This document shows, piece after piece, positions 1-12,600 of a stretch of DNA of 64,000 nt (positions are counted from its first letter, which is position 1; each line of letters begins with the position of its first letter). The DNA comes from Monarcha castaneiventris obscurior (Eukaryota > Chordata > Aves > Passeriformes > Monarchidae). Made by a program: the position numbers and the translations under genes. Under the pieces are notes generated by a model. That model saw only the letters and a program-made list of their open reading frames with translations. It had not been told where the DNA came from and ran no database searches. The stretch lies in NCBI GenBank assembly GCA_026261815.1, contig JAMPIT010000493.1, forward strand, positions 8,821,501-8,885,500, written 5' to 3'.

Positions 1-1308
1 AAAGAAGTGGCAAAGAGGAAGGAAAAAAGCCAAGCAGAGAGAGACCTTGTGCACCCTGCCTTAGAGATGAAGCCCGGGAGGATGCAGCTGGCTTCACACC
101 TGACCTGGATGATGCTGAGCTCTCTCCAGGGAACATCGTCATCCAAGGCAGGAATAGCCCCTCCCGCTGTGCAGCATGCTGAGAGCCCTGCTCCTGTGCC
201 AGGACATGGGGAGTGGAGTACCCAGGAGTTCTGGAGAGCTCCCCACGTGAAGGGAACAGGAATGGGGAGGTCAAGGACTCCCCAACACTTAACCGACTCA
301 GTTGTAGAAACTCAGGAGTCCTCTGCAGCTAGGGAGGTGAGATGAGAGTTGAGTCAAGTATCTTAAAACTTAGTTTTAAAACTTAGATCAGAGCTCAGGA
401 ATGACTGGCTTCCACATCTGTACCAAGACCACCAGGATGTGCTCCGTGGATCACTGTAATAATTTTATACCACATCCTGTTCTCCTATGAGAAACACATT
501 TTTTTCCTTTGGTAAGGCCCTGTGAAATAATTCTCATGGAGTTTATCTGCATGTGGGACCATCCTCTAAGGTGTGAACACTGATACTCACTGCAGATTTT
601 GAAGGTCTTTCCACTTGTGGCCAAGTGACACTTCCTTATTCTAAACTCACCTCACAGTTTCCTCAGTTATTCTTTCCTTTTTGTAAGTTATGATTAATGT
701 TGGAAAAAAAGCAGAAAAACATCAAGAGGAAAACTCAGCAGATATCAAAGGCCAAGAGATGTAAAGAGAGACAAATATTTAATGCAATCTTTGTACTACA
801 GTGGTATAAGTGATGGTAGTTAAAGTTAATTTATTAAACAAATGACAAAAAGAACAGCTGTGCTTAGGGCTGGGTTGAATGAAGTGTGGGATTTTCAGTC
901 CTTGGGATTTTCAGTCCTTGCAGGTCCCTCAGCCTACGAGCTGTTCTACCCCTCACATGAAGGGTTGCCATTGAAAATAATGTCTTTGCTCCTTTTAACT
1001 CAGTGTGAGATAAAGATTCCCACTCTTTTGCTCGCTGTACAGCCCAGTGAGAGGCCGGACCCGGGGTGTTTGCTCAGCCTGGTGCAGCAGCCCTGCAGTA
1101 CCGGGAAGCTCTTCTCAGCCAGGCAGAGAGGAAGGACGTGCCAATTTTTCCAAGTGTTTTAACAAAACGACTCTTTCTGCACCGAGAACAAAACCTGCTT
1201 AGCTGGCAAGAGCCATCCTGCCCCCCTGACCGAGGGCTGACCTCCCTGGGCCGCTCGCCCAGCAGCTTCCCTGCAGCCACGGGGTCGGCTGAGCCTGGGG
1301 CTCGTTTC
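1..1308. other. Upstream flank, no gene recognised
   Basis: This stretch has open frames up to about 110 codons but none resembles a known protein, and base composition is that of ordinary avian non-coding DNA. The only local structure seen is a short direct duplication around 888-921, where the words GGGATTTTCAGTCCTTG occur twice back to back. No promoter, RNA gene or intact mobile element was recognised. Confidence 0.6.
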
Positions 1309-1655
1309 CACAGAATCCCAGATTTGGAAGGGACCCCTGGAGATCATCCAGTCCAACCCCCCTGCCAAGGCAGGGTCATCCAGAGCAGGTGACACAGGAA
1401 CAGGTCCAGGTGGGTTTGGGATGTCTCCACAATCTCCCTGGGCAGCTGCTCCAGGGCTCGGCCACCCTCCATGGAGAGAAGTTCTTCCTCAGGTTGAGGT
1501 GGAACTTCTCGTGTTTTAGTTTATGGCCACTGCTCCTTGCCCTGTCACTGGGTACCAATGCAAAAGATCTGGCATCATCCTCTTGGCACCTGCCTTGGAG
1601 ATATTTATATGCATTAATGAGGTCTCCTCTCAGTCTTCTCTAGACTAAACAGGCC
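1309..1655 (-). mobile_element. CR1-type LINE 3' fragment, reverse orientation
   Basis: The block opens with the reverse complement of a CR1 3' end (CACAGAATCCCAGATTTGG, then a GGAAGGGACC word and the GATCATCCAGTCCAACC word). It continues through the usual order: GGGCAGC, a TCTTCCTCAGGTTGAGGTGG-like section and a GAGGTCTCCTCTCAGTCTTC section. That order is characteristic of avian CR1 copies read backwards. It is 5'-truncated, as nearly all CR1 copies are, and carries no intact reverse transcriptase. Subfamily was not assigned. Confidence 0.8.
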
Positions 1656-1724
1656 CATGAGAAGCCAGGGACGGGGACAGGGAAAGGGACAGGGATGAGG
1701 ATGAGACAGGGACAGGAGTGGCTG

Positions 1725-2206
1725 TGCCAATTCCTGTGTCCAATGCTGGGCCCCTCAGTTCAGGAAGAACATTGAAGGGCTGGAGCACGTCTGGAGAAGG
1801 GAATGGAGCTGGGAAGGGACTGGAGCACCGCGAGTAGCTGAGGGAACTCTGGGGGCTCAGCCTGGAGAGAAGGAGGCTCAGGGGAGACCTTCTCACTCTA
1901 TAATGCCTGACAGGAGGGGGCAGCCAGGTGGGGGTCAGGCTTTGCTCCTTGGGAACAAGGGACAGGACAAGAGGGAATGACCTCAAGCTGCTCCAGGGGA
2001 GGTTGAGGTTGGATATTAGGGAAAATTTCTTCATAGAAAGGGTAATTAGACATTGGAATGGACTGCCCAGGGAGGTGCTTAAGCAAAGACTGGATGGGGC
2101 AATTGGTGCCATGGTCCAGTTGACAAGGAGGTGATCAGTCACAGGTTGGACTGGATGATCTCAGAGGTCTTTTCCAATTGAATTGATTCCATGTTTCTAT
2201 GATTTA
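1725..2206 (+). mobile_element. CR1-type LINE 3' fragment, forward orientation
   Basis: The sequence runs in the standard CR1 order: a GGGGGCTCAGCCTGGAGA word, AGGAGGCTCAGGGGAGACC, a GGTGGGGGTCAGGCT word, a TTGGATATTAGGGAAAATTT word and an ATTGGAATGGACTGCCCAGG word. It ends in GATGATCTCAGAGGTCTTTT and a repeated TTCTATGATT-like tail. It is a 5'-truncated, decayed copy of roughly 480 bp. It lies tail-outward next to the oppositely oriented copy at 1,309-1,655, separated by a short GGGACAGG-rich stretch. Confidence 0.85.
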
Positions 2207-2247
2207 GTCTTTTCTGCCACGCCAACAGTGAGAGGACTGGTGGACAT

Positions 2248-2501
2248 GGCCTCAAGATGAGACATGGAAGATTCAGATTAGAGATTAGAAAAAAAAAAAA
2301 AAATCACTGTTAGGGTGGTCTGGCATTGGAAGGGGCTGCCCAGGAAGGTGGTGGAATCACCATCCCTGAAGGTGTTCGAGAAACATCTGGACCTGGTGCT
2401 GGCTGATGTGGTTTTGTGCTTTTGTGGTTACAGTGGCAGTGCTGGGTGGATGGCTGGACTTGATCTTAAATGTCACTTCCAAACCTTAATGACTCCATGA
2501 A
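2248..2501 (+). mobile_element. CR1-like LINE 3' fragment, forward orientation, diverged
   Basis: A more decayed copy. The recognisable parts are the GGTCTGGCATTGGAAGGGGC and TGCCCAGGAAGGTGGTGGA words, the CACCATCCCTGAAGGTGTTC word and a final GGCTGGACTTGATCTTAAA section ending in AATGACTCCATGA. A run of about 14 A interrupts it near 2,290-2,303. Boundaries are approximate. Confidence 0.65.
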
Positions 2502-2869
2502 ATCATTCTCCACCTTAACTTTATTTTCCATTACAATGCACGTTAAAATGATGGTCATGTGCATCTATAAACCTTTAACTCCATTACACAGCAGCACCTT
2601 GTGCCTGAATATTCTTTCACTGCGTTTCCTCGTGAGCAGCCTGGCACCTGCCAGGAGGTACAGCCTGGATCTCCTCCAGGAAGGATGCTGGAAAATCGCA
2701 ATTTCAAGCTCCAGTTCAAAGCGAGTCGGGGGATTTCTTGAGGAAAAGGCAGAAAGAGTTTTACGAGTAAACTGTCAGTCTGGTTAAAAGGAGCCCTGCC
2801 TGCCAGACCTCAAGGAGCGTTCGGACAAGGCTCTCAGGCACCTGGTGTGCTGCTGGGGTGTGCTGTGCG

Positions 2870-3660
2870 GGGCCAAGGCTCGGCTGGAGGCTCCTGAGGG
2901 CTCCCTTTCCGTGTCTCGCCGCCGGCCGCTCCCGCCATTTCCCGTGAGGGGCCGGGGAGGGGGCGGGGCCGCGGCGGGGGGGGGGGCGGGGCGCGCGCGC
3001 GTGACGCGCCGGGCGGGAGCGTGCGAGGCGGGCGTGGCGGGCGCGCAGGCGCGGTGCGGGGCGCGCGCGGCGCGGGCGGCGGGCGGGCGCTCCCCTCGCT
3101 GGCAGCGCTCGCTAAGATGGCGGATTTCCTGCCGTCCCGCTCCGCGCTGTCCGGCTGCTTCCCCGGCTGCCTCCTCACCAGCGGCGAGGCCGAGCAGCAG
3201 CGCAAGTCCAAGGAGATCGACAAGTGCCTCAACCGCGAGAAGACCTATGTGAAGCGCCTCGTCAAGATCCTGCTGCTGGGCGCGGGCGAGAGCGGCAAGT
3301 CCACCTTCCTCAAGCAGATGCGGATCATCCACGGGCAGGACTGGGACCGCGCGGCCCGCGAGGAGTTCCGCGCCACCATCTACAGCAACGTGATCAAGGG
3401 TGGGTGAGGGCGGCGGGGACGGGCCGCCCTGCGAGCGCCGGGCCCGGCCGGGGCGGGGGGAGGCGGCTCGGGCGGGTCCCGCGGGCCGGGGGAGCCTCGG
3501 GGCCGCCGCCGCCGCCTCCTCCCGCGCTGTCCCGGCGCCTCATCCTTCCCCGGGGCCGGCGAGCGGCCCCTCCGGGCCCCCGGGGCTGTCACCGCGCCGC
3601 CCGGGTGCGGCCCGTGGGGCGGCTCCGGCCCCGCGAGCAGCGGTTTGAGCCCCTGAGGTC
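2870..3660 (+). promoter_or_regulatory. GNA13: CpG-island promoter of GNA13
   Basis: The region is strongly GC- and CpG-rich, in sharp contrast to the AT-rich flank before about 2,800 and the intron after about 4,100. It covers the presumed transcription start, the 5' UTR, the first coding exon and the start of intron 1. No TATA box is visible near the expected start, consistent with a dispersed CpG-island promoter. Visible words include a CGCCATTT (YY1-like, reverse) at 2,933-2,940, a G-run of about ten near 2,977-2,987 and TGACGCG near 3,002. The exact start sites cannot be read from sequence. Confidence 0.75.
3117..3399 (+). CDS. GNA13: GNA13 coding exon 1
   Basis: Encodes residues 1-94 and the first base of Gly95. 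It carries the N-terminal helix with Cys14/Cys18, the polybasic stretch and the P-loop. The donor is G|GTGGGT at 3,399/3,400. The exon is GC-rich, with most third codon positions G or C, unlike exons 3 and 4. The Asp-Trp-Asp-Arg-Ala-Ala segment at about 75-80 differs from the mammalian sequence as I remember it. Confidence 0.97.
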
Positions 3661-6600
3661 CCGGGCTTTGCCTTTGGCTCGGGCGCTGGAGCGAGGCCAG
3701 AGCAGGGCAGCAGAGCTGGGGAAGGGGCTGGATGGAGCATAAGGGGCGGCTGGGAGAGCTGGGGGGGCTCAGCGTGAGGAACAGGACGCTCAGGGGTGAC
3801 CTTATCGCTCTCTACAGCCGCTGAAAGGACGTTGTAGCCAGGTGGGGGTCGGGCTCTGCTCCCAGGGAACCAGCGGTGGGATGAGGGGACAGTTTTAAGC
3901 TGCACCAGAGGACATTAGGAAGAATTTCTTCACTTCAGGCACTGGAATGGGCTGCCCAGGGAGGTGGTGGAGTCACTGTCGCTGGAGGTGTTTAAGACTG
4001 GACGTGGCACTTGATGGCAAGTCTGGTTGACAAGGTGGTGTTCGGTCATAGGTTGGACTGAATGATCTCAGAGGTCTCTTCCAACCTAATTGATTCCGTG
4101 ATTCTGTGATTTCCTGGTAATGCGATGGCAGTAATGAGCGGTAATGGATGGGGGGAAGATGCACCTGGAAGTGCGTGAGGAGGAGCCGAGCCCTGTGCTC
4201 TCAGCATTTCGCTGCAGTGGAAGAATCGCTGCCGTTGTGTTGGAAACTCGGCTGACACATCAATTAGCAGCAACCCGCAGGCTGAGCCTCTCTTCATAGA
4301 TGCTTTGCCAAATCCTCCACACATGCTTTAGGGGAGTGGATGCTTGATTTCGCTGCTGTCATCCTGACTTCATTGGTCATCCTCACTTATTTGCTCTCTT
4401 ATCTAAATCGCTCATTGGATTTTCAGTTTGGGCTGTGTAGTAGTTGGACAAAATCTTAACGAAGTTTCTCAAAACAGCAAAGTGTTGCCAGACCTCAGCT
4501 CCTGAAAATCCTGCTATACTCAAAGAGAAATGTTTTACAAACCTGCTTACGAATCAGGCCTGGAAGAACTATTGATAGCAAGGCAGTAGAAATCACGAGC
4601 ATGTATGTCAGCCAGGTTAAAGTTTATTAATAAAGCTACTTCATACTCTGTGAAAGTATGCACGTAGGAACTGCATATCTGTCTGGGAGGCTGTTTTCCT
4701 GCAGTCACAGGTAGATTTGACAGATTCCTGCCGTTGACCTAGAGAAAAGCCATGGAAAGGGAGTGAACCTTGACAAAACACTTTGGCACTGAATGAGTAT
4801 GTTACTATACAGTCATTTATTGCCTCATCTTAATTTCCTTGTATCTCTTTCCATGCCTTTACAGTTGCTTATTCTTTCTGGAATTTTCTTTTTACTTTTT
4901 CATAGATAAATTTAGTACTAGAAATCATTTCCCTGCATTTTCCTTACCAATATGAATACAGTGGGTTTAAAGCCTTTAGAAGGACTCTAAAAAGAAGCTT
5001 AAAAAAAGTGTGCTCTTTTTTCTTCTAGAGAATATTAAACTAAACAAGCGGAAAAGTGCAGGGAAGCCTTTAGGTGATACAACTTCTTCTGTACTTAAGC
5101 TGTAGAAACATACTTTTAGAAAGTGCAGTAATTTTAGTAAGTACCTTAATGTCTCTGAAAATGTTAAAGGCAATGATAGAAATGCTCTCAGTGATAGAGA
5201 GTCTCTGTATAATTTGATGTAACTGGATACCAAGTTGATAACACAAAAGCTAGAGAACCTTAAAGTAAGACATCAGGTGGTTCAACATATTTTGAAATAA
5301 ACTTTAAAGTACACTGTTTTGTATTCATGCCAAGTGAAAGAGTTTGGTAGCACAGTTTGGAGATTTAGTAATTAAAAATAACACTTTTTCAACAGTTAAA
5401 CTTGTACTGTGGATATCACCCTGTTGATTGTGGTCATGTACTCGAGATAGCAAATCTGGGGGTTGATATTACCTGTAAATGTAGTGGTTTGAGTCAGTTT
5501 TTTGGACACTTCCTGACTCCCTTCGGGTGGATGTTCCTATTGAGCTTTGTGCAGAGTAAGTGCATTGTTTGCCTCTGTGCAGATTTGCGGGCTGATGAAA
5601 CAGTAGATGCTGAGAAACTCCGCTCACAGTGCTCTTCCTTGTCATTCAAGGTGTGCGAGTCCTCGTGGATGCCAGAGAGAAACTCCATATCCCCTGGGGA
5701 GATCCTGCCAACCAGAGCAACGGGGACAAAGTGATGGCTTTCGACACCCGCGCCGTCACCGTGGTGCAGGGCATGGTGGAGACCGGGGTTTTTTTAGACT
5801 ACCTGCCAGCCATCCGAGCCCTGTGGGCAGACAGCGGCATCCAGCACGCGTATGACAGGCGCAGGGAGTTCCAGCTGGTAAGATTTGGCCTTTAGTGTCT
5901 TTAGCTGTCTGTGTGTGAGTTTGTTCCTGTGTTGCTTCTCTGTGAAACGCCAACCAAACCGCTTCCTTACGCGTTTTTGCATGGTTGACTTGCTCTGTGG
6001 TGCTGCACACAGCTGCATTTAGCTACTTCCACCCCTTTTTTAATAATAATAAAGGAGATTCTGACGTAATTGTCCTCATTTCATATGTGGGAAAGCTGAG
6101 GTATTGAGGGCTTTTAAGTTCTGTAACAAAGCTGGTACCTGCGCAGTATTTTTACCATATGATTATTACCGCCCTTTGTTAACTGGTGCATCAACTTAAA
6201 AAACCAAACTAAGCAAAAAAATGGTTTGCAATAAAGGCAGGTTTAATAGTAATGTGATTTTTAAAGAGAAGATATGCATGGGTTAATAAGAAGAATTTAA
6301 AAACCACTCCCTTCTCTATTCCAGTTTGAGCAATCTAGCAAACATTCCCTCTGTATACTTCCTGTTTAATCTTGAATGTCTATGTTAATACTCATGTAAT
6401 GAGATTTTTGTTACATTGAAGTTCTCAGCTGAAGATGGAATACACAATTTAATAGTGGGGTAGAGATGGAGTATACAATTCAGTAGTGGGGTTGGAAAGG
6501 AAAAAGAAACCTCTTGATTCTTGAGCTGCAGCTCGAACTGCCTGTGACAGCTGAAGTCCCTTTGCTCCATTCCCATGTAAATGCTGCAAAAAGAAATTAG

Positions 6601-9600
6601 AAATTCCAGTTAAATTTGATTGTTGGTTTATAGACTTGTGTATGCCAATGGCATAGGGTTTTGTAGGGGTGGGGGTTGAGAACCTTAAAATAGATTAAAT
6701 CTGTTCTTGCAGGTCTCTCAAACATAAGTGACTTTGTGTTTTTATGTCTTAAAAAATAACCTTTGTGTTAGTGTGAATCCGAACAATAGCTCATGATGTC
6801 TCCTGTTGAGCTATTATGAGTGGTTGTGTAATCATACCCTGACTTAAAGAGGTTGTGTAAATATTCTATAAATATGTATTGCCCTGATCATGGAATGTCT
6901 TCTGGAGATTGCAGAATGGGCAGGTGCTCCAGTGGCCTATCACCTGCCCAGCCCTGGGCTGAGCTCTGTAAATAAGTTCCCAAGGAGACCTGTTGCTCCT
7001 TGAGTTTCACCTTCAAGTGATCATAAAAGAGTAATTGCTCTTCTGTAGTCAAGATTCTGGTGCAGACTTCTAGTGGTGTAATTGCTGTGCTGGAGGGATC
7101 TGCTCTAAAATCTGTTCAATAAAACAGTTTTGTCTTCAATTAAACATGTTTAGTGACTTGAGGCTGTGTAGCAAAGGGAAGGGAGCAATTACTGTTCTGT
7201 CATCTTGAGGCTCTGGGAAGTGGGTTCTTTCCATAACTGAAGCATGTGCACAGTTTCACTTTGAGTGGGATGTGAAGAATTTGTTCTTCTGAATCTTACA
7301 GAAAAAAAGCTGTTGTTTTTTTCTGTGAATCCCTAAATCTGTGTAGTTCTCTGCGAAAATATGTATTTATTGTGTTGAGCTTTAGGCAGGACTCAGGAAT
7401 ATTTTTTAAGTGCTCTTAATAGTTGAGTACTGCCCTAATAATTTTTGAAAGCAAGGTAATTACTTTATTTATACTTACATTACTTTATTTCCTAAATCCT
7501 TTCAAAATCTCAGCTGGACATATTTATGCCAAGTTATAAACATGAAGGAAAAAAAAAAAAAGGCAGCTGAATGATGTCATTGTGTTGAGTGCAGGCAGGG
7601 TGATCTGTGCTGGCCAAGCATGAAGTCTCAGTTTTACCCCAGTAAGCTTCAGCTTAAGTTCTGCCAGAGCTCCATGTGGGCGGCAGAGCAGAGGGAAGCT
7701 CCTGGAGCAGTGTGGATTTTTGCTGTACCTGCTGCAGCCTGTGCAGGAGAGCTTTCAGAGAGTTGAGGTCTGGGCTGTGACAAGGAAGGAGGACACAAGT
7801 GATTAAGGAGGGAGTGACAGGCGTGTCCCAGTCAGGAGGTAGAGCAGGGGGAAGTTGGGAGAGACACAGTTCAAGCGTGTCAAGTACTGACTCTTGAAGT
7901 GAAGGCTCCAGACTAAAGATCTGTAGCACTGTAGAATGGGGGAAAAGAGGAAAATAATGTTCTGCTTCCAGTTTAGCTGCTTGTGGCAAAAAAAGGTAGT
8001 GAAAGGAGAGGTAGCAGCAATCATTAGATGAGTAGGAGAGAGGGAAAGTGGTGCAAAAATAGTGTGAAGTGCTGAGACTGACATGGTAGAGGAGCATTTC
8101 TGGGCTGTTACCTGCTCTAACTTCTTTTCAGACTTTTGAGTGAGTTTAACTTTTTTCACTGGACTGAGTTTGACGCTGCACTGGAAAACATGGCTCATGC
8201 TAAGAGAACACAGGCAGAAGCACTGGGGAAATGTTGTTTGCCATGGGAATAGGACACTTAGGGACAGAGGTAGAGGTGAGCAAATGGGAAATGGAGCAGT
8301 GATGGGTAAGGAGTGAAAAATGTCAAAATTTACGTATAAATTCTGGAGGAAAGGCAACAAGAGTGTGTAGTGTAGAAGCCATTTGTAGCTTGGGCAGATA
8401 GGAAGTACAAAGGAAAAGGGTTTAAGATTGAAGTTTCTGCAAGAATATGGTTAAAACTTCAATATATATGCACAAAATATATGTACGTTTGTGAGGGATT
8501 GTTGAACTGCTCTTGGTTTTTTTGTTTATCTTCAGCATCTTTTACTGACATTGCCACAGATGATGCTGGGAGCCTAAGGAAACAATGTGATCTTTTTATA
8601 GCAGCAAAAAAAAAGAACTTGGTTGTATTTTAATGGAATTAGGAATCAGCATTTCCATGTCTAGTTCACTGGAGTGTCCTTCCTCATTTTGTTCACTCAA
8701 GTGGTCATGGGATAGCCAATATGATTTATTTTCCTTGGTATAAAAATAGGGGCCTTCTGGCCACTAGCAGCAGCATTTATGAAAATTCATTAGGTCACGC
8801 TTGTGTAGTGCTTTAAAACTGGAAAGAGCTAATTACAGCTTAGTGCAATATGTGCCACTTCAGTGCTTCCCAGGTGGTTAATGTTATAATCCCTCGCATT
8901 TTATTACAAACCAAACCCATTCAGGTGATTGTTCCACTAACATGGGTAACTGCAGACTGTCCTGGCTCTGTAGCTGAGGCAGTTCTGTAACTTACACTGG
9001 AGATTCTGGTCATCCTCAGGCTTCTCCTTCAGCCACCAGGCTTGTTTCTCCTCTGGCCTCTCAGGTGGTTGACACGGATGAGTTACACATTTAGTCTGAA
9101 TCAGCCCAGCACCTTCTGACACCTCATTAACATTTCACGTTTCACGTTTCCCGTTGCTGCTTGATTTTCACCGGAAATCTGAAATGACTTGGATAAACAC
9201 AGCCATTGTGGTAATTCTGCAGCATGCACACTGCTTTACCTGGGCATTTCCTAGCTTTTCTGTTTGTGCTGGTGACCTGTTCAGCCTGTGGCTGTAAGGG
9301 TTTGCTGTTCTCCTGGAGGTTTGCTCCGAGGCACTGGCAGCTGAGCAGTGTTTGGTGCTGTGTAACACTGAGCAAGGCACTTGTGAGTGAGAGCAGCCTT
9401 GTACTCCCCTCTCGTGTCAGTCATTTCTTGAGCTTGCTGTGAGAGCTGTTAACAGAGAAGCATTTTGAAGTATTCTCCAGGAGTCTCTTCATTCTCTGAG
9501 AATGGAGGAGTGTGATGAGAGCTGAGTGGCTCAGATGCATGATAAGCTCTGAATGTTTTCAGGGTTTGTTCTTGTTAAAGGTATCTTCTGGGTGGGTTTT

Positions 9601-12600
9601 GATCTTTGCTACCAGCAGTTGTTGATCTTCAGACAGATACTTTTTGCCCTACTTGCAAGTTACGCTGAATGTTGTTTGGGTGTTTTTAAGCCAGAGAGCT
9701 GCAGAGGCAGAGAGGACACTTTATTTTTGTCCATATTTGCATAAAACTGCAGACATAGATGATACAGTAAGGATTATAGGATATGGACTCACCTCTGGAT
9801 CACAACTTTGTCTGTGATGTGTTTGCAAGTGCTAGATCAGATTATAGAAGACAGGAAAAGGCGTGTTCTGCTTGAAGTTACACTGATAGCTTTGCTGCAG
9901 TTTCTATGTAGCATTTTTCTGTTGCAGACAAGTATTTTTCAGTTTACTGGGAAATCGTATTGTATTTTGTCTTACTCTGCTTGGGCCTTTCAGGGCTCTG
10001 CCTGAATAGTCGTGGGGCTGTTGTACATGCAAGAACATTAATTTCTACTGAAATGATGACTCCTCGAATGGACACTGAAGAGTATTAGGAAAGTTTAATG
10101 TTCTTTCAGGTGCACAGGCAACACATCTTGAAATGTGTCTGATTATAGAGCAGGATCCTGCAGAGGTCAGTTGTGTGTGAAGCCAGGCTAGGCTGGCAGA
10201 TGCTGAGGTGTTCCCCTTTTGGAGGGTGGATGCCCCATCTTATGGTACAGCTGTGAGGTCAGTGCACAAAGTCCTTCTGAAGTCACAAGTGTAGAGCCTG
10301 GAAAAAGAGTTAAAGTGTCTATGCTGTGCTTGTGACAGTGGCTTCCAGACATTTTTCAGCAGCTTCTGTAATGTGTTGATTTTCCTCCCAGTGTTCATCT
10401 CTTTAACCTCCCCACGCCCCTGAGTTGGAAAATAGGCATGGCTTTCCCCTTGGGTCTCCTCTTGGATCTGGGATTGGGCGTTCATTTGTCCCACTCTGCT
10501 TGAAGGGTGCAGGAGATGCTTCTATTGGGACATGGCTGAGTGCATGAACTGTTGGGAGAAGGTTTCTGAGACTGACAGGAGGATATTCATTACAGACATG
10601 AGATGCAGTCAGCCAGCATTTCTTTAAACATTGACTATTTGGGCACTTAATCACATAGTTCAGAATTAGTGTATTGAAATACATGTTGTAATTACAGTGA
10701 ATATTGCTTTAATATCTGTGTGGAAACTCAAAAAGCTGCTGCTTTATATATGTTGAAATGTGAACAGTTTTTTCCCCTCTTTCCCCAGTCAATACTCTGC
10801 CAAACATCAGATCACAGGGTGGCCTGTGTACAGTGAGCATGACTCCTTAAAGCCCTTGGAAAGGGCTACTTGCCCTCTCTTGGTCTCAATGTGAAAAGGA
10901 TTTATCAAAGATTGTTGCTATAACTATGGAAAGAAAAGTGCTTTACAAATTTATATTTTAATATGAGTCATGCAAATCCTCAAAAGAGACTTGGATTTTT
11001 TGAAGATTTTCTGTTTTTCCTGCCCCAGTGACAAGATAATGCTGGCTTTGAGTTGGTATTAGTAAGATTCTATATAGGGATTAACTCTAGAGTCCAGCAG
11101 TAGAGAGTTGAGTGTCCTTAGTCCAGGTTTGTGGCCAAAAACCCTTTAATGTGTGCCAGTGCTTTGGTAGTGGGGATTGACAGTAATATTTCAGTTGAGC
11201 TGAATGATCTTCAGGTGAACTTTTATACTAATTTAACACAAAGTGCCATTTTTTATCATTTTCCAAATTGGGATTAGGATTTCTATTTCAGCTTCTGAGA
11301 GCTGAAATGCTGTTTCTGGGACTGCCTTATTCCCTTTCCACCACTCTTCATTTCCTGCCCAGTGACTTTTCTTCAAAAAATTGAAGTGTTTGGAGAGTGG
11401 ACTGGTCTTGTATTGCCAGTTGATGCTAATCTGGTTCTCCTGGAGAACATCTTTGCCATATTGTTTCAGAACGTTGCTATATTTCTTTTGTTATATTTTA
11501 ATTTTTTGTTACTATTAAGCACAAATGTGGTTCTGGAATTGAGAGGTCTTTCAGCAGGAGCTGTCTTGATGTAGACATGTTGTGCCAGACTGAAGCAGGA
11601 TGAGTTGTCTTCCAACCAGGAATGCTTTTGGAGTCCTGTATGCTACACTCAGCTTGTACAGGCCTATATTTTCTGCATGGTTTCAGTGCAGTCTCTGAGG
11701 ATGGAGTTCTTAATTCAAACTCAATCCAGATACTGAGTAACATGGTCTAGTGGAAAGGGTCCCTGCCCATGGCAGGGAGTTGGACCAAGGGGGTCTTTGA
11801 GTTCCCTTCTAACCCAAACCATTCTGGGATTCTGTGATCTGTTTATGGGGAACCACTGCTTTTAAAATGCACACTTGCACAATGCAGTGTGGGAGCAGAG
11901 GGATGTGTCCTTACACATATTCTGTCTCCAGCAAGCTGTGCTGTGTTGATAGTCGTGTGCCTTAGTTTCCTAAACATTTTGTTGCAGAAGAGTAGAAGGT
12001 GACCTACTTCTTGAAAAAAAAATGGATTTCTATAACCAAGCTGTGATTAAATAAATATAAAATAAAAGTGCCCTTCTGAATATGAACATTCACATCTTGA
12101 GTGTGTGAAGTTCTTCTCAGCAGGTTGTTTTAAATCTGTGCAAATGTGTTAGAGGAGCTTTTGCTGCTTCTGCTGTGCAGTGTAACGTGAGCCCTGGGTA
12201 CAGACATTTATTGTGAGCTCATTTCTGTGCTCGCTGCTCACCTGCAAGGTGTTACATGTTGGTACCTGTAGAGCTGTCTCCTCACAGCCTTTGGAATTTA
12301 AACAGCAATGCCTGCACCGTTCTCTGTCCACTTAGAAACGACTTCCTAAACACAAACCCAGCACAGTCCCAGGACTTGTAGCTGTCAGCAAATCTGCATG
12401 CTGCAAAACATGTGGTATGAAGGCAGTGTCCTCTTCTATGTCTGTGTTTTGCACCTGAGGCAAAGAATGGAGAGGGATCTTTTCCATGTGTAAGTATGGG
12501 ATCCTTCAGGACTGAGGTGCCATGCCAGGGGCAGTTGATTTGTGCTGTTGTTCCCTAATTTGAGTTTAACAGGGCTTTGACCTTAGAGGCTGGTGAAGTC

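Noticed and set aside
3021..3116. In-frame N-terminal extension of GNA13 upstream of 3,117
   Set aside because: The codon at 3,021 is GTG, not ATG, and no ATG lies in frame before MADFLPSRS. The extension is Gly/Ala/Arg-rich CpG-island translation, and the family protein starts at MADFLPSRS.
7654..8360. Overlapping minus-strand frames of 147 and 185 codons inside GNA13 intron 2
   Set aside because: The two overlap in different frames, have no known domain and no flanking splice or poly(A) context, so they were taken as chance.
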